From Trichuris trichiura (lineage: Eukaryota; Nematoda; Enoplea; Trichinellida; Trichuridae): a DNA stretch of 64,000 nt. Position 1 is the first letter of the stretch; each line of letters starts with the position of its first letter. Under the pieces are notes generated by a model that saw only the letters and a program-made list of their open reading frames with translations, was not told where the DNA came from and did no database searches. The translations under genes and the position numbers were made by a program. The stretch lies in contig JBAJFE010000004.1 of assembly GCA_037903355.1 (NCBI GenBank), forward strand, positions 1,984,001-2,048,000, written 5' to 3'. This document shows positions 43,804-55,300 of the stretch, in pieces.

Positions 43804-44633
43804 CTATGACTTTAAGGCAACATCATTATTACGTCCTTTTCGAAGAGCTTTTGCTTCCTTCTTGCGCATCTTCGCGACCAGCTTCCTTTGTTCGGGCTTC
43901 CTCATTTGACCTCTTATGCTTTCTCTTGAACGCTCCTTTCCACCGGCAGCTTTGAGCTCACTAGTAATCATCTGACATAACTTCTTTTCGGAAACGCCTA
44001 GCAGACGCGAACGCTGTGAATAGTTTGCCAAAAGTTCGTACCTATTATTACAGTACCTCCGGAAAGCTTTATTTCAAGCTCTGCCAGTAAAATCTTTTCC
44101 TGCGTATCCCATATCTGATTCGTAATTGGTTTTTTTGTTGCTTCGAACATTGCAGGATGTGTACGTTTCATGTGAAGACGTAAGCCTGTGAACGTAGTGA
44201 AGGCTCTGCCGCAACCTTCAGCGCTGCAAGAAATGGTCCCCTCCGCGGGAGGGCCTTCCTTAGGCTTCAACTGCGCCGTTTTGCATCTGTCGTAATGGAC
44301 AGACGTTGAAAAAATTGTTCCGCTACGTTTGCATATTTCGCAGGCGAATTTCACGTCAGAGAGGGAGTGCACTCGCTCGCAATGAACGCAAAATTCCAAC
44401 GCCCGTTTCAGAGTAGATTCGCAAAATGGGCATTTAAATGGACCTGGGTAGTTAACCAAGACGGTCAAACCAGTTGATGACCCTGCTGGTGGCGAAGGCG
44501 GGCGTTTCCGAACCGCAGAATTTGCCATTTTTGGACAGATGTTGATGCGAACGCAATTGCAGCTATTGCAGCCTGCCAAAAATGCAGTACACTGTACAGA
44601 AGAAGGTGGAATACATGCTAAAACCGCGTGCAC
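43804..44633 (-). pseudogene. C2H2 zinc-finger plus Myb-like ORF of R2-retrotransposon type
   Basis: Two overlapping frames (43998-44633 and 43804-44031) form one protein if a single missing base near 44028 is allowed for. A likely start is MANSAVRKRPPSPP at 44528. It has CPFCESTLKRALEFCVHC, CEICKRSG with a following H/C pair, and a C2H2 finger (CSAEGCGRAFTTFTGLRLHM then KRTH). A Myb-like segment with Trp at its start follows (IWDTQEKILLAELEIKL, SRLLGVSEKKLCQMI). R2-clade retrotransposons have this order before their reverse transcriptase. Here it ends in a stop at 43804 with a basic tail (RKKEAKALRKGR), and no reverse transcriptase or endonuclease follows. It could be a decayed element or a domesticated DNA-binding protein with a sequence error. 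Confidence 0.6.
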
Positions 44634-45179
44634 TTTTCGCGGGACTCCTTTAACTTCGCGCGATGACTTGACGCTTTTACAATAAACAACGGAGACTAGT
44701 CACTCGCAGCAAAAAAAGCGTACAATAACGCTGAAAAAAGTTTCATGTTAAGAGAAAAAGACTTACCTTAACAAGAATGTAAACTGTAAGTCAATTTTGC
44801 CTATTGCTTTACGAATAAACACGCGTAAATCAAAGTACAGTATGAAAAAAAGCACTAAGGTACACTTGCTAAAGCTTTTTTAAAAGATTAATCCTAAAGT
44901 ACAGTGGAATTTCCATTCATGTTTGTTTAACTACTTTAACACCTAACGTTTCATATTAACCTGTGGAAGCTTACTGCTGCTCATTTCTTTCTCGTAAAAA
45001 AATTACGAATCGCTACGTAGCCAAAATAAAAGTTACCGTTCTGCTAAGCGAAGTTACCGCTCTTTTTGGAGACGTCGCTTACGCAGGAAAAACATTTTGT
45101 AGTTTGGATGTATTTACTTTTCACGTCCTGACGACATTTTATAGTTACAGAATTCGGCAAACGGTAAATGAAGATATTT
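44634..45179. other. intergenic, no gene seen
   Basis: A+T-rich; no coding or RNA feature recognised. Confidence 0.5.
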
Positions 45180-45730
45180 TCAAGGTTTTAAAGCTAATTT
45201 CAAGTGCTTCTCCAGTTCGGCATATGATTCACGCAAATTTTTCAGTGCTGTTCTCGCTTCCTTTTCTTTGGACAAAGATTGATGCAGCGCGAGCTTCAAC
45301 TGCTCGGTATACTTCTTAAACGTTTCTGCTTCCTACGTTATAAAACAAACTTCCCATTTAGTTGATAACGAAACAAAAAGTGTACGATACTTTGTCCGGC
45401 TGTTCCAGCAACGCGAAGCAATTGGTGAACTGATTTAAGCCCATAAGTTCTACCTTCAAATCAACTCCCTCTCTCTTGAGCTTATCTATTTTTATCTTCA
45501 GTTTCTTCACTTCGTCTCTAGCCTTCTGAAGCGTATCTGCAAGGACGCGGTTATTGTTCGCCAGGTGTCGACCATGAACGGAACGATTCGAAACTGAAAC
45601 CAACAAAGCCGCTGAACAGGCGATAAATTTAGTAACTGCGTTTTACCTCTGTTTCGAAATTTCGCGTAGCTGAAATCTTCTTGCGCACGGCTGATTCGTG
45701 CTGCTCGAAAACTGGGTCTGACCATTCCTG
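45180..45730 (-). CDS. coiled-coil protein, 3' part of a gene
   Basis: Two exons are well supported: 45391-45593 (HLANNNRVLADTLQKARDEV, then KKLKIKIDKLKREGVDLKVE) and 45180-45332 (QLKLALHQSLSKEKEARTAL, YAELEKHLKLALKP, stop). They join in phase and form heptad-rich coiled coils. A third exon upstream (about 45646-45730) is likely, but its frame is unclear. One reading gives EWSDPVFEQHESAVRKKIS and does not fit the phase of the next exon. The other fits the phase but looks less protein-like. The first coiled coil resembles the shugoshin N-terminus, yet the stop comes too early for that family. I give it no function. Confidence 0.5.
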
Positions 45731-46484
45731 AAAAAATTCGACAAAATGCGCGCAAGCGAGGCGCTTCGCGACAATTCCAATGCACAACTTTGCTACGCCA
45801 GTTGTCTTAGAACAAAGCACAGCTGATCGGTTAACCTTGTTTACACTACTTTAAAAGAGTTCCTAGGAAATTGAACGGTGCTCAGGGACGATTGAACTTA
45901 TTGAAACAATGCTTTTCAGCTACACCATCTGTTACATGAAGTTCAATTTGTTGGATAAAATTATATAGCAAAAACTTGCATTTAAAATAAGACGTTATTT
46001 AGCATTACTTCGTGCGTTTAAAACAAGCTACACCCTCCTACCACAGCGAAAGGTAAAAAGAACTTTCAGGCCTTTCAAACGTTTACGCCAGCTCCATTAT
46101 GTTAATATAGTGGTAAAAGCGTTCCCCTTATTAGCATAAATGATTTCGATTTTAGCAAGACCTTTCCTTGCGCCAAATCAATTGAATACTATGAATACGA
46201 CTATGATTGTCATGGGCTTTACTTGTTTTTAAGTATTCCTCCCAAAGCTCTGCAATTTTAATGGCGCGGTAAAAAACCAATCTGATATCTGATCGGTTCG
46301 CAGCCATGTTCACATTCCCAACTTTAAATGATGTGCAAGTTAGGCGATATCTCCGTCTTCGTCTTTGCGCCCTTAAAGCTAAAAGCGCTTCCAGAGACGG
46401 ATATTTAAAAGAATTTCTTGGTCATCTTTCCCTGAGCTCCGTAAAGAATCCGTCATTGCATGTATAGAACCCAGGTTCCTTTCC

Positions 46485-46640
46485 GCAAAAATGTTGGCTA
46501 TCCTATTCTTCCTTTACTGGCAGGTACGCAACCAACAAATTCTACTTTTTCGCCTACGCCTAAGCCAAAATATAATTTTTAAATGCATGGTTTAGGCTTA
46601 GGTGAGGGCAAAACAGAACGACAGGCAAAACCACGGTAAG
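46485..46640. repeat. fold-back (MITE-like) repeat
   Basis: A core near 46509 (ctatcctattcttcctttac) is followed by an imperfect palindrome: gcctacgcctaagcc near 46551 and ggtttaggcttaggtgaggg near 46597. It is related to 36893-37005 in both core and palindrome. Confidence 0.55.
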
Positions 46641-46664
46641 ACGACAATGCGTTGCGCTAGGCAA

Positions 46665-46795
46665 TAGATGTAGCCATCACCTACTTCTCTTACTTAAGCC
46701 TAACAAAACGCAAGCACTATAGTTAGGCTTAAACCGCAGTGAGGGGAGAACAGGATGGCCGTCACTTCAGCGAAAAGGTACCTGCGTTTCGTATG
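46665..46795. repeat. fold-back (MITE-like) repeat, second adjacent copy
   Basis: Arms cttacttaagcctaac near 46692 and gttaggcttaaaccg near 46723 are an imperfect inverted repeat. To the right, gaggggagaacaggatggcc and aaaggtacctgcg are the reverse of the core seen near 14313. Confidence 0.55.
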
Positions 46796-47104
46796 ATACG
46801 GTAAGCTATTTGCGACGCTTTTGAAAAAGACTTGAAATTTTCTTTTCCCTTAAAATTGTACTGTTTTACTATGCTTTATTTTAAATTTACTTTTCAAACT
46901 TGAGACCTTTCGTTTCGAGGAAACGTAAACCAGCGACATTATAGAGTAAAAGCTCAGCCCTACGAATAATACTCGCCAAAGGTATTTCATATTTAAAAAA
47001 AGATTCATATAATCGAGAGCTTGCTTATTTAATGTATTGCTTTTGCTTCAGGCTTCGTCTGTGCGAAGCTTAGCTCTTTGAAAAAAAAACTTTAGAAAAC
47101 TTAT

Positions 47105-47462
47105 ATGGCTGCGGAGTCCCAATTAAGCGTATGGGTACAACAGAAATTTAATCGTCGTTCTGAAAATCAATCGTATTTGTTTAACGATGCTCAGGTTCTC
47201 AGTGATTTCATACAATCGACCTTTAACGAGCAAAGTTACAAACTGGCTGTGGAAATGATGATAATCGTTTGCAAAGACAGTAAGCGTTTATTGAATTGCA
47301 GTTTCTAGCGCGTAGCCTAAAAATTAAAAATTTATTACTGTTAGAATTTTTTCAACTATAAAGCATAAATATTTCTTTGAGCAGTTATTGAGCAGGTAGC
47401 AAGAACAAAATGGACGGCAGTAAAGAATTCGGTCATAGGCAGAAATAATAAGGCTGCGTCAA
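47105..47462 (+). CDS. possible small two-exon protein, unrecognised
   Basis: An ATG at 47105 opens a frame (MAAESQLSVWVQQKFNRRSE, later VLSDFIQSTFNEQSYKLAVE) that runs to a good donor (gtaagc at 47280) in phase 1. An acceptor ending gag-cag near 47384 in the matching phase leads to a second exon (IIEQVARTKWTAVKN) and a stop near 47462, giving about 85 residues. The amino-acid make-up looks protein-like (amphipathic helices), but I recognise no family. It could be the start of a longer gene with another splice pattern. Confidence 0.35.
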
Positions 47463-47469
47463 TTTAGTG

Positions 47470-48124
47470 GCAACGTATTAGCTATAATTCCCATAAATGC
47501 GCAGGCAGCCAAGATAGGATAAATGTGGCTGCTCACTCAACCTTAAACCTTAAATTACGTTGCGCCCTGTTGCAATCAATGAAGCGCGGTTCAAAAAACG
47601 ATTAACACGAAGCCTGGTCACTTGCATGCTTTTTACTAAAGTCAGCATTACTTTTGCTCTAACAAGTCGAGCTCGATAGAATCTAGGCGAAGTTAGACTC
47701 GAGCGGACCGCCAGCAATTCTACGCCAGTTCTTTTGCTGTCAATTGACAGCGAAGAGCGTGAGCACTTCAGAGGAGCTTCAGCAGAACCGGAGACAGAGT
47801 GGCAGTGAAAGTAAAACGGAAGACCTACTGGACAAAATCGGCGCTTCGTTCAAACCATCAAAAATGGCATATTATCAACGCACGTAAAAAAGAATGCATG
47901 GACAGTTACAGCTTTTCCGTATACGTCACTTCCGGCTGGGACTTGTAGTACGACTGAAACAGAAAGACAAATTAGAATACCATATATGAAGCCTAAGCAG
48001 AACTATCAATAATAATATAAATATATGAAAATAATATCCAGTAATTTTCTTCAGCAGAGCATCTATTATTCACGCAAAAAAATAACGTGGACGACTTGCC
48101 TGGTTAAAGTAGTTAAACGCTCCA
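47470..48124. other. intergenic, no gene seen
   Basis: Likely holds the 3' UTR of the DEX-1-like gene on the minus strand; no polyadenylation hexamer can be assigned with certainty. Confidence 0.4.
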
Positions 48125-51100
48125 TTATTCCTGTGCGAGACGGGATGTCCGTTGCTGTTCATTTGTAGCGGCTGCAAATGAATGAACGAATATGCGTCTA
48201 CAATCCAACAAGGTCGCGTCACTTTCTACCTTTTTGTTATAGGCGTATTCTCGAAGCGGCTGCTTCCTATCCGAAGAATTGCTATAGTCGGTCAACACAG
48301 ATTCGTAGCTGGCCCTTGAAGGAACCATAACCATTCCCCTTTTGCCGCTAGCCAATGATCCGGCGCCTATAGGTTGGAATTGAAAATTTGCTTCGTACGT
48401 TCTGCGGAATCGGCGCTTGTTCAATCTGCGAAACAGTTAAAAATCATTGCGGGAAATTTAAAAGAAAGCGAGTATTCTACTTGCGCCTGAAGCAGACCGC
48501 CAAACCGATAGTCGAAAGCAATAACAGCCATATACCAACAATAGCCGCCGGAATTATTATTGCCAGTTGGCTTGAAGAATCCAGCGAGTCTTCGTCGTCG
48601 TCTACTCTGACAAATCCCGTTGAACTGCTAAAGTCTGAAATGGGTTTCTTCTTTGGGTAAATTGGTTCCCTTGAAGAAGGAATGCCCAATGGTCCTATTG
48701 GCCTTGTAATCTTAGGTATAGCAGTTGCAGGCTTTTTAAATGATTGAGTAAGCAGAGGCCAGTTGGATGGTGTAGGTGAATGCTCAATGCCTGAGCTTAT
48801 AGTGGTTTCGTCCACTGATTGTGTAGTATACTTCCTAGTTTGTATAACCAGCGGTGTGGATTCCTCAGAAGCAATTGTTGTAGGGGCGTCTGTCTTCCTT
48901 GTAGTTGATTGAGTGACAAGTTGAACCCGTAAAACGGATGGATGAATGAGCAATGTATTCGCCGTATTGGTATTTGTCTCAGTATTCGTAGTTCGAGGGA
49001 CTACCGTCGAAGATACTGAGATTTTTCGAGTCTCCAATTGCACTTCCGTTGACGTGCTGGAAACAGCTTTTGTTACCTCCTCAGCAGCTTCGCAATAAGG
49101 AGGTCTCATATTGGCACTGGGACAGAGTTGCACATTCTCTTGATCAACGCGGAATAACCATTGACCAGGCTCGTTAATGTTGCTAAGATGGGATAGCAAT
49201 CTAACGCCATCGGTTCCTGACCCGGGAAGCCGAATTGCTTCATTCTGTTTGCTGGATATAATGCAAGCCTAATAAGAGCAAATAACAAGCATAAACTGTT
49301 AGTAAAAAAGCTAATATCCCGTAATTTCACCTCGGCTCCTTCGCTCCAGTTCATTTCCTCGTATACAAAATCCACAAAGGTCATTTGCTCGCCTTTAGCA
49401 TTCTTACCGTTCATAAGAACCAAAAGAAACGTGTTGGTCAAATCCTTAAATGGAATACATTAACGTTAACAGCAATGGCAAAGTGCTAACCGGAATCTGG
49501 GCAGTTGAAACATTTTCGTAGGCAATCAACACAATGGAATGTGCCATAAAATCCAAGTTAGGATAGTGCCTAGAGATCATCAAGCTCGCTTCGGTCAGCA
49601 TCTCCGCGCTGGACGTTTCTTGCACGCTAACTGAGCCTGGACTTTTGCTAAGGTCTATGAGGCTATAATAGGGAGCGAAGCCATGTACTCCCGCAATTTC
49701 CAGCGAGTCCTTAGCCGACACCGGCAAAACCCCATTGACCGTTACAAGTCCATTACTGGACACCTGAAAAAAGCATACATATTGCTTTATGAGTTGCGCG
49801 TTCATTACATCCGTACAGTTAGCTTTTCGCGACGTTTACCAAAGATGACCATAGGCTGCTTCAGCGTATACGAAACGTGTGAGTTTATCCTTCTTGGAAG
49901 CAATTCCCGTTCTTCCGTGAAGCCCATAGGTTGTTCCATGCTCGCGGGTGTTGAAGTTTCACCGTCGACCGTAGTGATGGTTGTCGAAGCTTTCGTTGCT
50001 TCTGTTTTGGCTATTTTGGTGCAAAATGTACCATTGCCAAAGTATCCGGAACGGCATTGGCAAAAGTAACTGCCGGGGACATTAACACATTCGGCATTTG
50101 GATCACATTCGTGATCCGCTTTGCATTCGTCCATGTCTGAAGATACGCGTACAAACTCAGCTTGCTATTCCTACTGACGCTTTATGCTAATATTAAGCTT
50201 ACCAGTACAGGTGTTTCCATCCCCTTTATATCCAGCTAAGCAATGGCAGCTCACGGTGGGTTGCCCACATTTGTCGTATGTAACAACGGATACAGCGTTA
50301 ACAGGGCATCTCAATGTGAGATTGGGAGTACAACTGGAGTTGTCTTTTAAAAGATGAATGAGAGTTAGTTTTTTTGAAATAGACAATAGGGCATAGTACT
50401 TACAAGCATTACAATAGGGGATATTATGCCAGCATTCCTGGCATTCGTCCCCTTGACATTCACCGGTAATTGCATTGCATCTGCCCTGCTTGCAAAAGCA
50501 GCAGTGCTCACAGTCTTCTCCCCATTCAGTGCCTGAGCATTCTGCAAGAAGAGATCACTCCTACATCTAAGCATACGTTGAATAAGGGCAACTAATTACC
50601 AGTATCGCAGGTGTCACCTTTGACACCAGCTTTACATCTAACCACACGATGCCAGTCGATTTGAAACATCCATTCGCCAGGAATACCCGTATTGCCGTAT
50701 TCCTTAAGGAACTTCACGTCATCTGTACCGGAGGTAGGCAAAGCGAAATGTTTGCCTTCGCCATCGCTACAAAATCCAGCTTCCGCACCTTGCGTCCAGC
50801 CAATACTTTTGTAAATAAAATTGGCAAAAGTCTCATTGCCAGCTTTGATCAGTACTGCTTGGAATGTGTTGGTACTCTGAGCATTATTTTAAATAGAAAA
50901 TAGACAGCTGGACAAAAATGGATGTGAACCCTTACGTCGTCCGGCAATTTATCCCCGTCGGCTGGCTGCATTAGGTGCCATGTGACCACCAGCACCGACG
51001 AAATGGCGATGCTTCTTTCGTACTGATAGAGTACCTCACTTTTGGCTCGTTCGGTCAATCTGCCTTCTGAAAAACGTTCGCATAGTTCTGTTCAAACTAT

Positions 51101-52376
51101 TAGAGCTGACCACGTACCGGTCACTTCGCGATAGTATACGTTTCCACCTTTCAGGAGGTCGTTCCGGTTCCAGAAAGGCGCTATCAATGAATACTTGCCC
51201 AATAGGACGCTGCCCCTTGAGCTGGCTGACGGATTTGCCGAAGTGAACGTTATGCCACCATTGCTGTGAATCTGCCAACGTTTATTATCTTATTTTAATG
51301 AATAGTCAGCGGCGTTCTTAGTCCCAAGCGATACCTATCCCCATTCATGCGACCCAAAGTTTACCAACAACTTAAATCAACCCAAATCGGTATTACGCAT
51401 TTGCTACGCAGGCGGATTGACGATGACACTGCGCGAGCAATTCATCAATGGACGAGCTTTTTCTTTCGCTTCACTTTTTTTTTATTGAAAAACGCCGGGT
51501 GGATAGATATTCATCAATAATTAAAAATCTAGTTTACTGTTCGGCATGCTAGAATGTTTTTGAATGAAAAAAGAAGCATTACAAATTTGTTATTAGTAGT
51601 TTTTCAGGACTTTTTAAAGAACGGTTAAAGTTTTTAAGAAGTACAGTATGCATTTGTGATTCTCAAGTTCTAGAAATTCATTTAACTCTCCGCCTAATAG
51701 AAAGAGATTATTAATTCACAGTTGCAATATTCGTAGTTTTCTGTGCGCCCTCAGCCTCAAGGAAAATCTAACGATCAGAGCGAGAAGAAACAAGACGTCC
51801 ACGTTACTTGCTTAACTGGTTCAAACGAAGCTTAGAGAAAATGACTTATGGTCAACTGAAAGCCGGCTCGATACAATAGCTTTCTTCCTTGACAATATGG
51901 ACGGCCATTAAAGCGCGCTTCTATGCAAAAAGTCAAAACGTTATCCTGCAAAGATCAATCATCGGTCAGCGCAAGCGGAGGACGAATTGACATTCGTCCG
52001 TGCTCTGCGTATGGCAAGGACATACGCATACCCTGCAATCCCCTGAGTGCATTGCTCTATTTTCACAAGAAAAGATTAACTGGCCAAACGAGCGACGGTA
52101 CATGCAAGCAAAAGCGGACATTCGGGCAACTCACGTAAGCTCGGTCGTATTGCTTCGCGTAGAACTGGATCGGGCTTTGCAGCAAAATAGGAACCGTCAC
52201 TTCCTTTGCCGTTGTCGGCAAAGCGGTGTCGCCTTCTGATGGGCCAAAGTCGAACATTCTGGCCGTAAACAATGGAGCGGTAACTTGTATGTTGATCTCT
52301 GACGGCACTTGTCTTCGACTGCGATGGTTTGACGAGGCGGTAGGCGCGCGGTCGTCGGAGTTATTTTCAAATATTT
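48125..52376 (-). CDS. dex-1: DEX-1-like single-pass protein: NIDO, EGF, NIDO, Ser/Thr stalk
   Basis: In C. elegans DEX-1 anchors dendrite tips and shapes epithelia through the apical matrix. Eleven exons join in frame: 52135-52376, 51118-51271, 50936-51066, 50600-50876, 50404-50541, 50203-50343, 49817-50136, 49491-49763, 49331-49444, 48481-49268 and 48125-48425. The first NIDO domain starts MFDFGPSEGDTALP and includes YSLIAPFWNRND and EWMFQIDWHRV. Cys-rich and EGF-like repeats follow (DECKADHECDPNAECVNVPG, SYFCQCRSGYFGNGTFC). The second NIDO domain includes VSSNGLVTVNGVLP, FVDFVYEEMNWSEGAE and GQWLFRVDQENVQL. A Thr/Ser-rich stalk precedes a membrane span (LAIIIPAAIVGIWLLLLSTI) and a cytoplasmic tail of about 105 residues. 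A basic pair site (HRSRRQVP) lies near the start. The signal-peptide exon, expected above 52376, was not found. Confidence 0.9.
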
Positions 52377-55300
52377 CTGTAAATTTAACCACGTGTAACT
52401 AATCGTAGTAAGATAGGCAAAATTTCATTTTCTGCATCAGTTGAAGGAATGCTACCGTTTCGCTTGACTAGGCAGTTGCTTTCCGCTTTCGTTACCCCCT
52501 CCAATTGCCATTTAGGGGTACAAATCAATCGTAAAAGTCTGCGAGCCCGTTTTCACCACTTTTTATGTATTTTCGATCCAGTTTTGTACCCCAAATAGCA
52601 GCAACCTCAAAACAGTTCAAAATGACGAAAGGGACGCTCTCCAAAATATAATGGTATGCAGGTATAGTGACGCCAACCGGATGGATATACATGGAGCCCT
52701 CAAGCCGTTTGTCATTTTTAAAAGGATTAAAATACCGTGACTTTAAAAAGAGCTGAGATGGCATTCAATGCTCCTCATGTCGCCACCATTAAGGGGAAAA
52801 GGTTTCCCGCCTCAGCAGCTAAGTTTAACGTCACAATGGAGAAAACATCAGCTGCTCTCCTACCAAAAAAACGTCACTGGTTTGTCCAACCGTAACACAA
52901 CAAGAATTCAAAGAAAAGTGAACTTTCCTTAAAGGGCGACGACCTACGACGTGAACAAGTGGGAGAAGAGTTGCCGCCACCACGAAAACCGCTTGGTCTA
53001 ACGCAGCCATATTTTCTAGAAATATTAACTGTTTTCCCTTAGGCGCAAGAACTAAAATATGCGTTCATTAGACGGAAGAATTTCTTAGCACAACTATAAG
53101 CTAATATCTGAAGCATTTATGCTTCCGCTTACAGATAGGTCATTTAAAATATGCGCACAGGTTTTCTATGTTAAAACAATGGGCGTTTTGCTTCAAACGG
53201 AGTCTTCAGATGGAACGCGTTCGGTCATTGTACGTTGACGACAGATTGTTTAAGATAATGAAAGGACTATTGATGGAAAAAAAGTCATTTAATGTTTCAA
53301 CAGGTTGTCTACAAACAAATGAAGCATTCTGACTCTGTTCTTGTACGTACTGAAAAAGCGCCGTCAGGCTACAGCTCAGCCTTAAAGCTTAAAGCACTAT
53401 GCGTGAAAAAAAAACATGATTAGACTATACCGTTCAAAAAATAAAGCAAAGTCTTCTTATTGCAGAGAGGAATGAAAAAACATAAACGCATGCAATAATT
53501 ACTAATGTAGAAACTTAAGTTAAATCTCACTGAAACAACCAATATATTCCTGCCCTTTTTTAGGCTACTATGAAAAATTTTCGCGTGGGCGATGGAATGT
53601 TAATGGAATTCCATTCAATAGGTTGAATAGTCCCAAGTTGGTACGTGACTGACAGTAAAAATCTGCTTGGTATAGGCGCTAAGGTCACGGACAAAAGAAT
53701 GGTCAGTTCAGCTGACCTCGATGTCCGGTAGCGTCTTTAAGCAACACTTCCGGAGGAGCGTCCAAAAGAAATAGTCATCTCAGGCTTCCCATACAAGCTA
53801 CGCATGGATGGAAGTTCGTAGAAGTCCGCGCTCTACTCGTTCTCTAATGGCTAGCGTCAATCTACCCATGTAGGGCAATTGAAGGTAAAAATAAAAGCGG
53901 CAGACACCGTCAGGGACCGTATTTCCAAAGGGATGTCAGATTTGGGTGAATAAAGCACCTTCCCATCAATCAGACATGCCGTTGAAGCAGGTTGCCTTTC
54001 CGTCGGTTAATTGGGGCGTAAATATCCTCAGCTTTTTTCCCCAAACGAACAAGCCTTAGGGGGCACCCATATTTGAGCCTTCTCACAAGCGTAAACTGGC
54101 TCATTAACGAGCTGAACAACAAAAAAACATGTGAGGAAACGGAAAGTACGATGAGAATTAGACTGTGAAATAAAGACCGGTGACAAAGCCTGCAAATGAA
54201 CCAGACATATGCAAATTAGAACTAAAGGGCGTTCGCTGAAAATATTTTTTTCAGTTCAACCGGAAAATTCTCTTACTTATTCGACTCGCGCGGGAAAGGG
54301 TCAGTCCACAAATGGCCAGCCATAAACAAGTTGTTGCAATTCGTAGGAGTGCACGATTTTCCATGGTCGATAGAAGAGAGAGGTGGACTTGTGAAGACGA
54401 GCAAACCTAACGGAAAGCTACGGTAAATCTGAGATGACAAAGCGCCATCAAGCTCATCGATCAACTCCTTCAGGGGTCATTTGGCCGGTTCGTCCCAATG
54501 TCCAACGCCATTTTGCTGTGAAAGGCAAACAGTGTAGTTCACAAGTTCGGTTAGGTCAGCAGGGTCAGTCACGGGTCACCGCGTCGCTTTTGCTTCGGTT
54601 TTCTTTCGGAATGGCCAACCGGCACGCCGCTAAGTATCCCAGATGTCTTTGGGTGAGCTGGAAAAGGGGGAAGCTCGTAGACAATAATGGTCAACGTTTC
54701 GTGCGCAAGCTAGTTGAGGGAAGGCGTTCCGCAAACAGCAGCAAAACTTCGACTGCCTCTTGGAGAAGTCGGCAAATGGACAAATAGAAGGTTGCTCCAG
54801 TTTAGAGCAGCAATCAAGGCCAGACGAGGACTGAACGACAAGCGCGCCACGTACGTGTGTCTTCTAATTACTGGCAACAGGAGTGAACTTTTTTCCACGA
54901 AGGTGAACCGCTCTTCAGCGTCCTTGGACACGAAAGCGCCGCGTTTACCTTCAAAAACGAGCATCCTTTACCACCTTTAGTGCAAAGAAGAATGTGACGA
55001 ATCAAACATCTCATTTTTTAACAGCAATATTCAAGGACAAACCACCCACGCCGCTCAATGCAAACAATTCAAGCTTGTAATTTCCTCTCCAACTAATCTG
55101 TTAAAAATTTTAATGCCTACAGCATTTAACACAATTTCGCAGTTCAAGGTTGGAATAGGATCAACCCCTGAAGCTTTTATCAACGGACGCCCATCGTGGC
55201 AAAATGGCTTTGGCAAAAAGCTATTGTACAGCGGAAACTAGTCGTTCAAAATTTTAATTAAAACATTCCGGTTGGAAATGCTCCTACCCATGGGAGGATA

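Larger units (their letters stand above)
45840..47104. other. intergenic with repeats
   Basis: No gene recognised. Contains two adjacent members of the fold-back repeat family (46485-46640 and 46665-46795). Confidence 0.5.

Noticed and set aside
45391..45593. Shugoshin assignment for the coiled-coil gene
   Set aside because: The NNRVLADTLQKARDEV segment is similar to the shugoshin N-terminus, but the gene stops soon after and no C-terminal basic SGO motif follows.
54434..54980. Plus-strand frames of 88-117 residues
   Set aside because: Two overlapping frames, no motif, no splice context, in a region of scattered stops.
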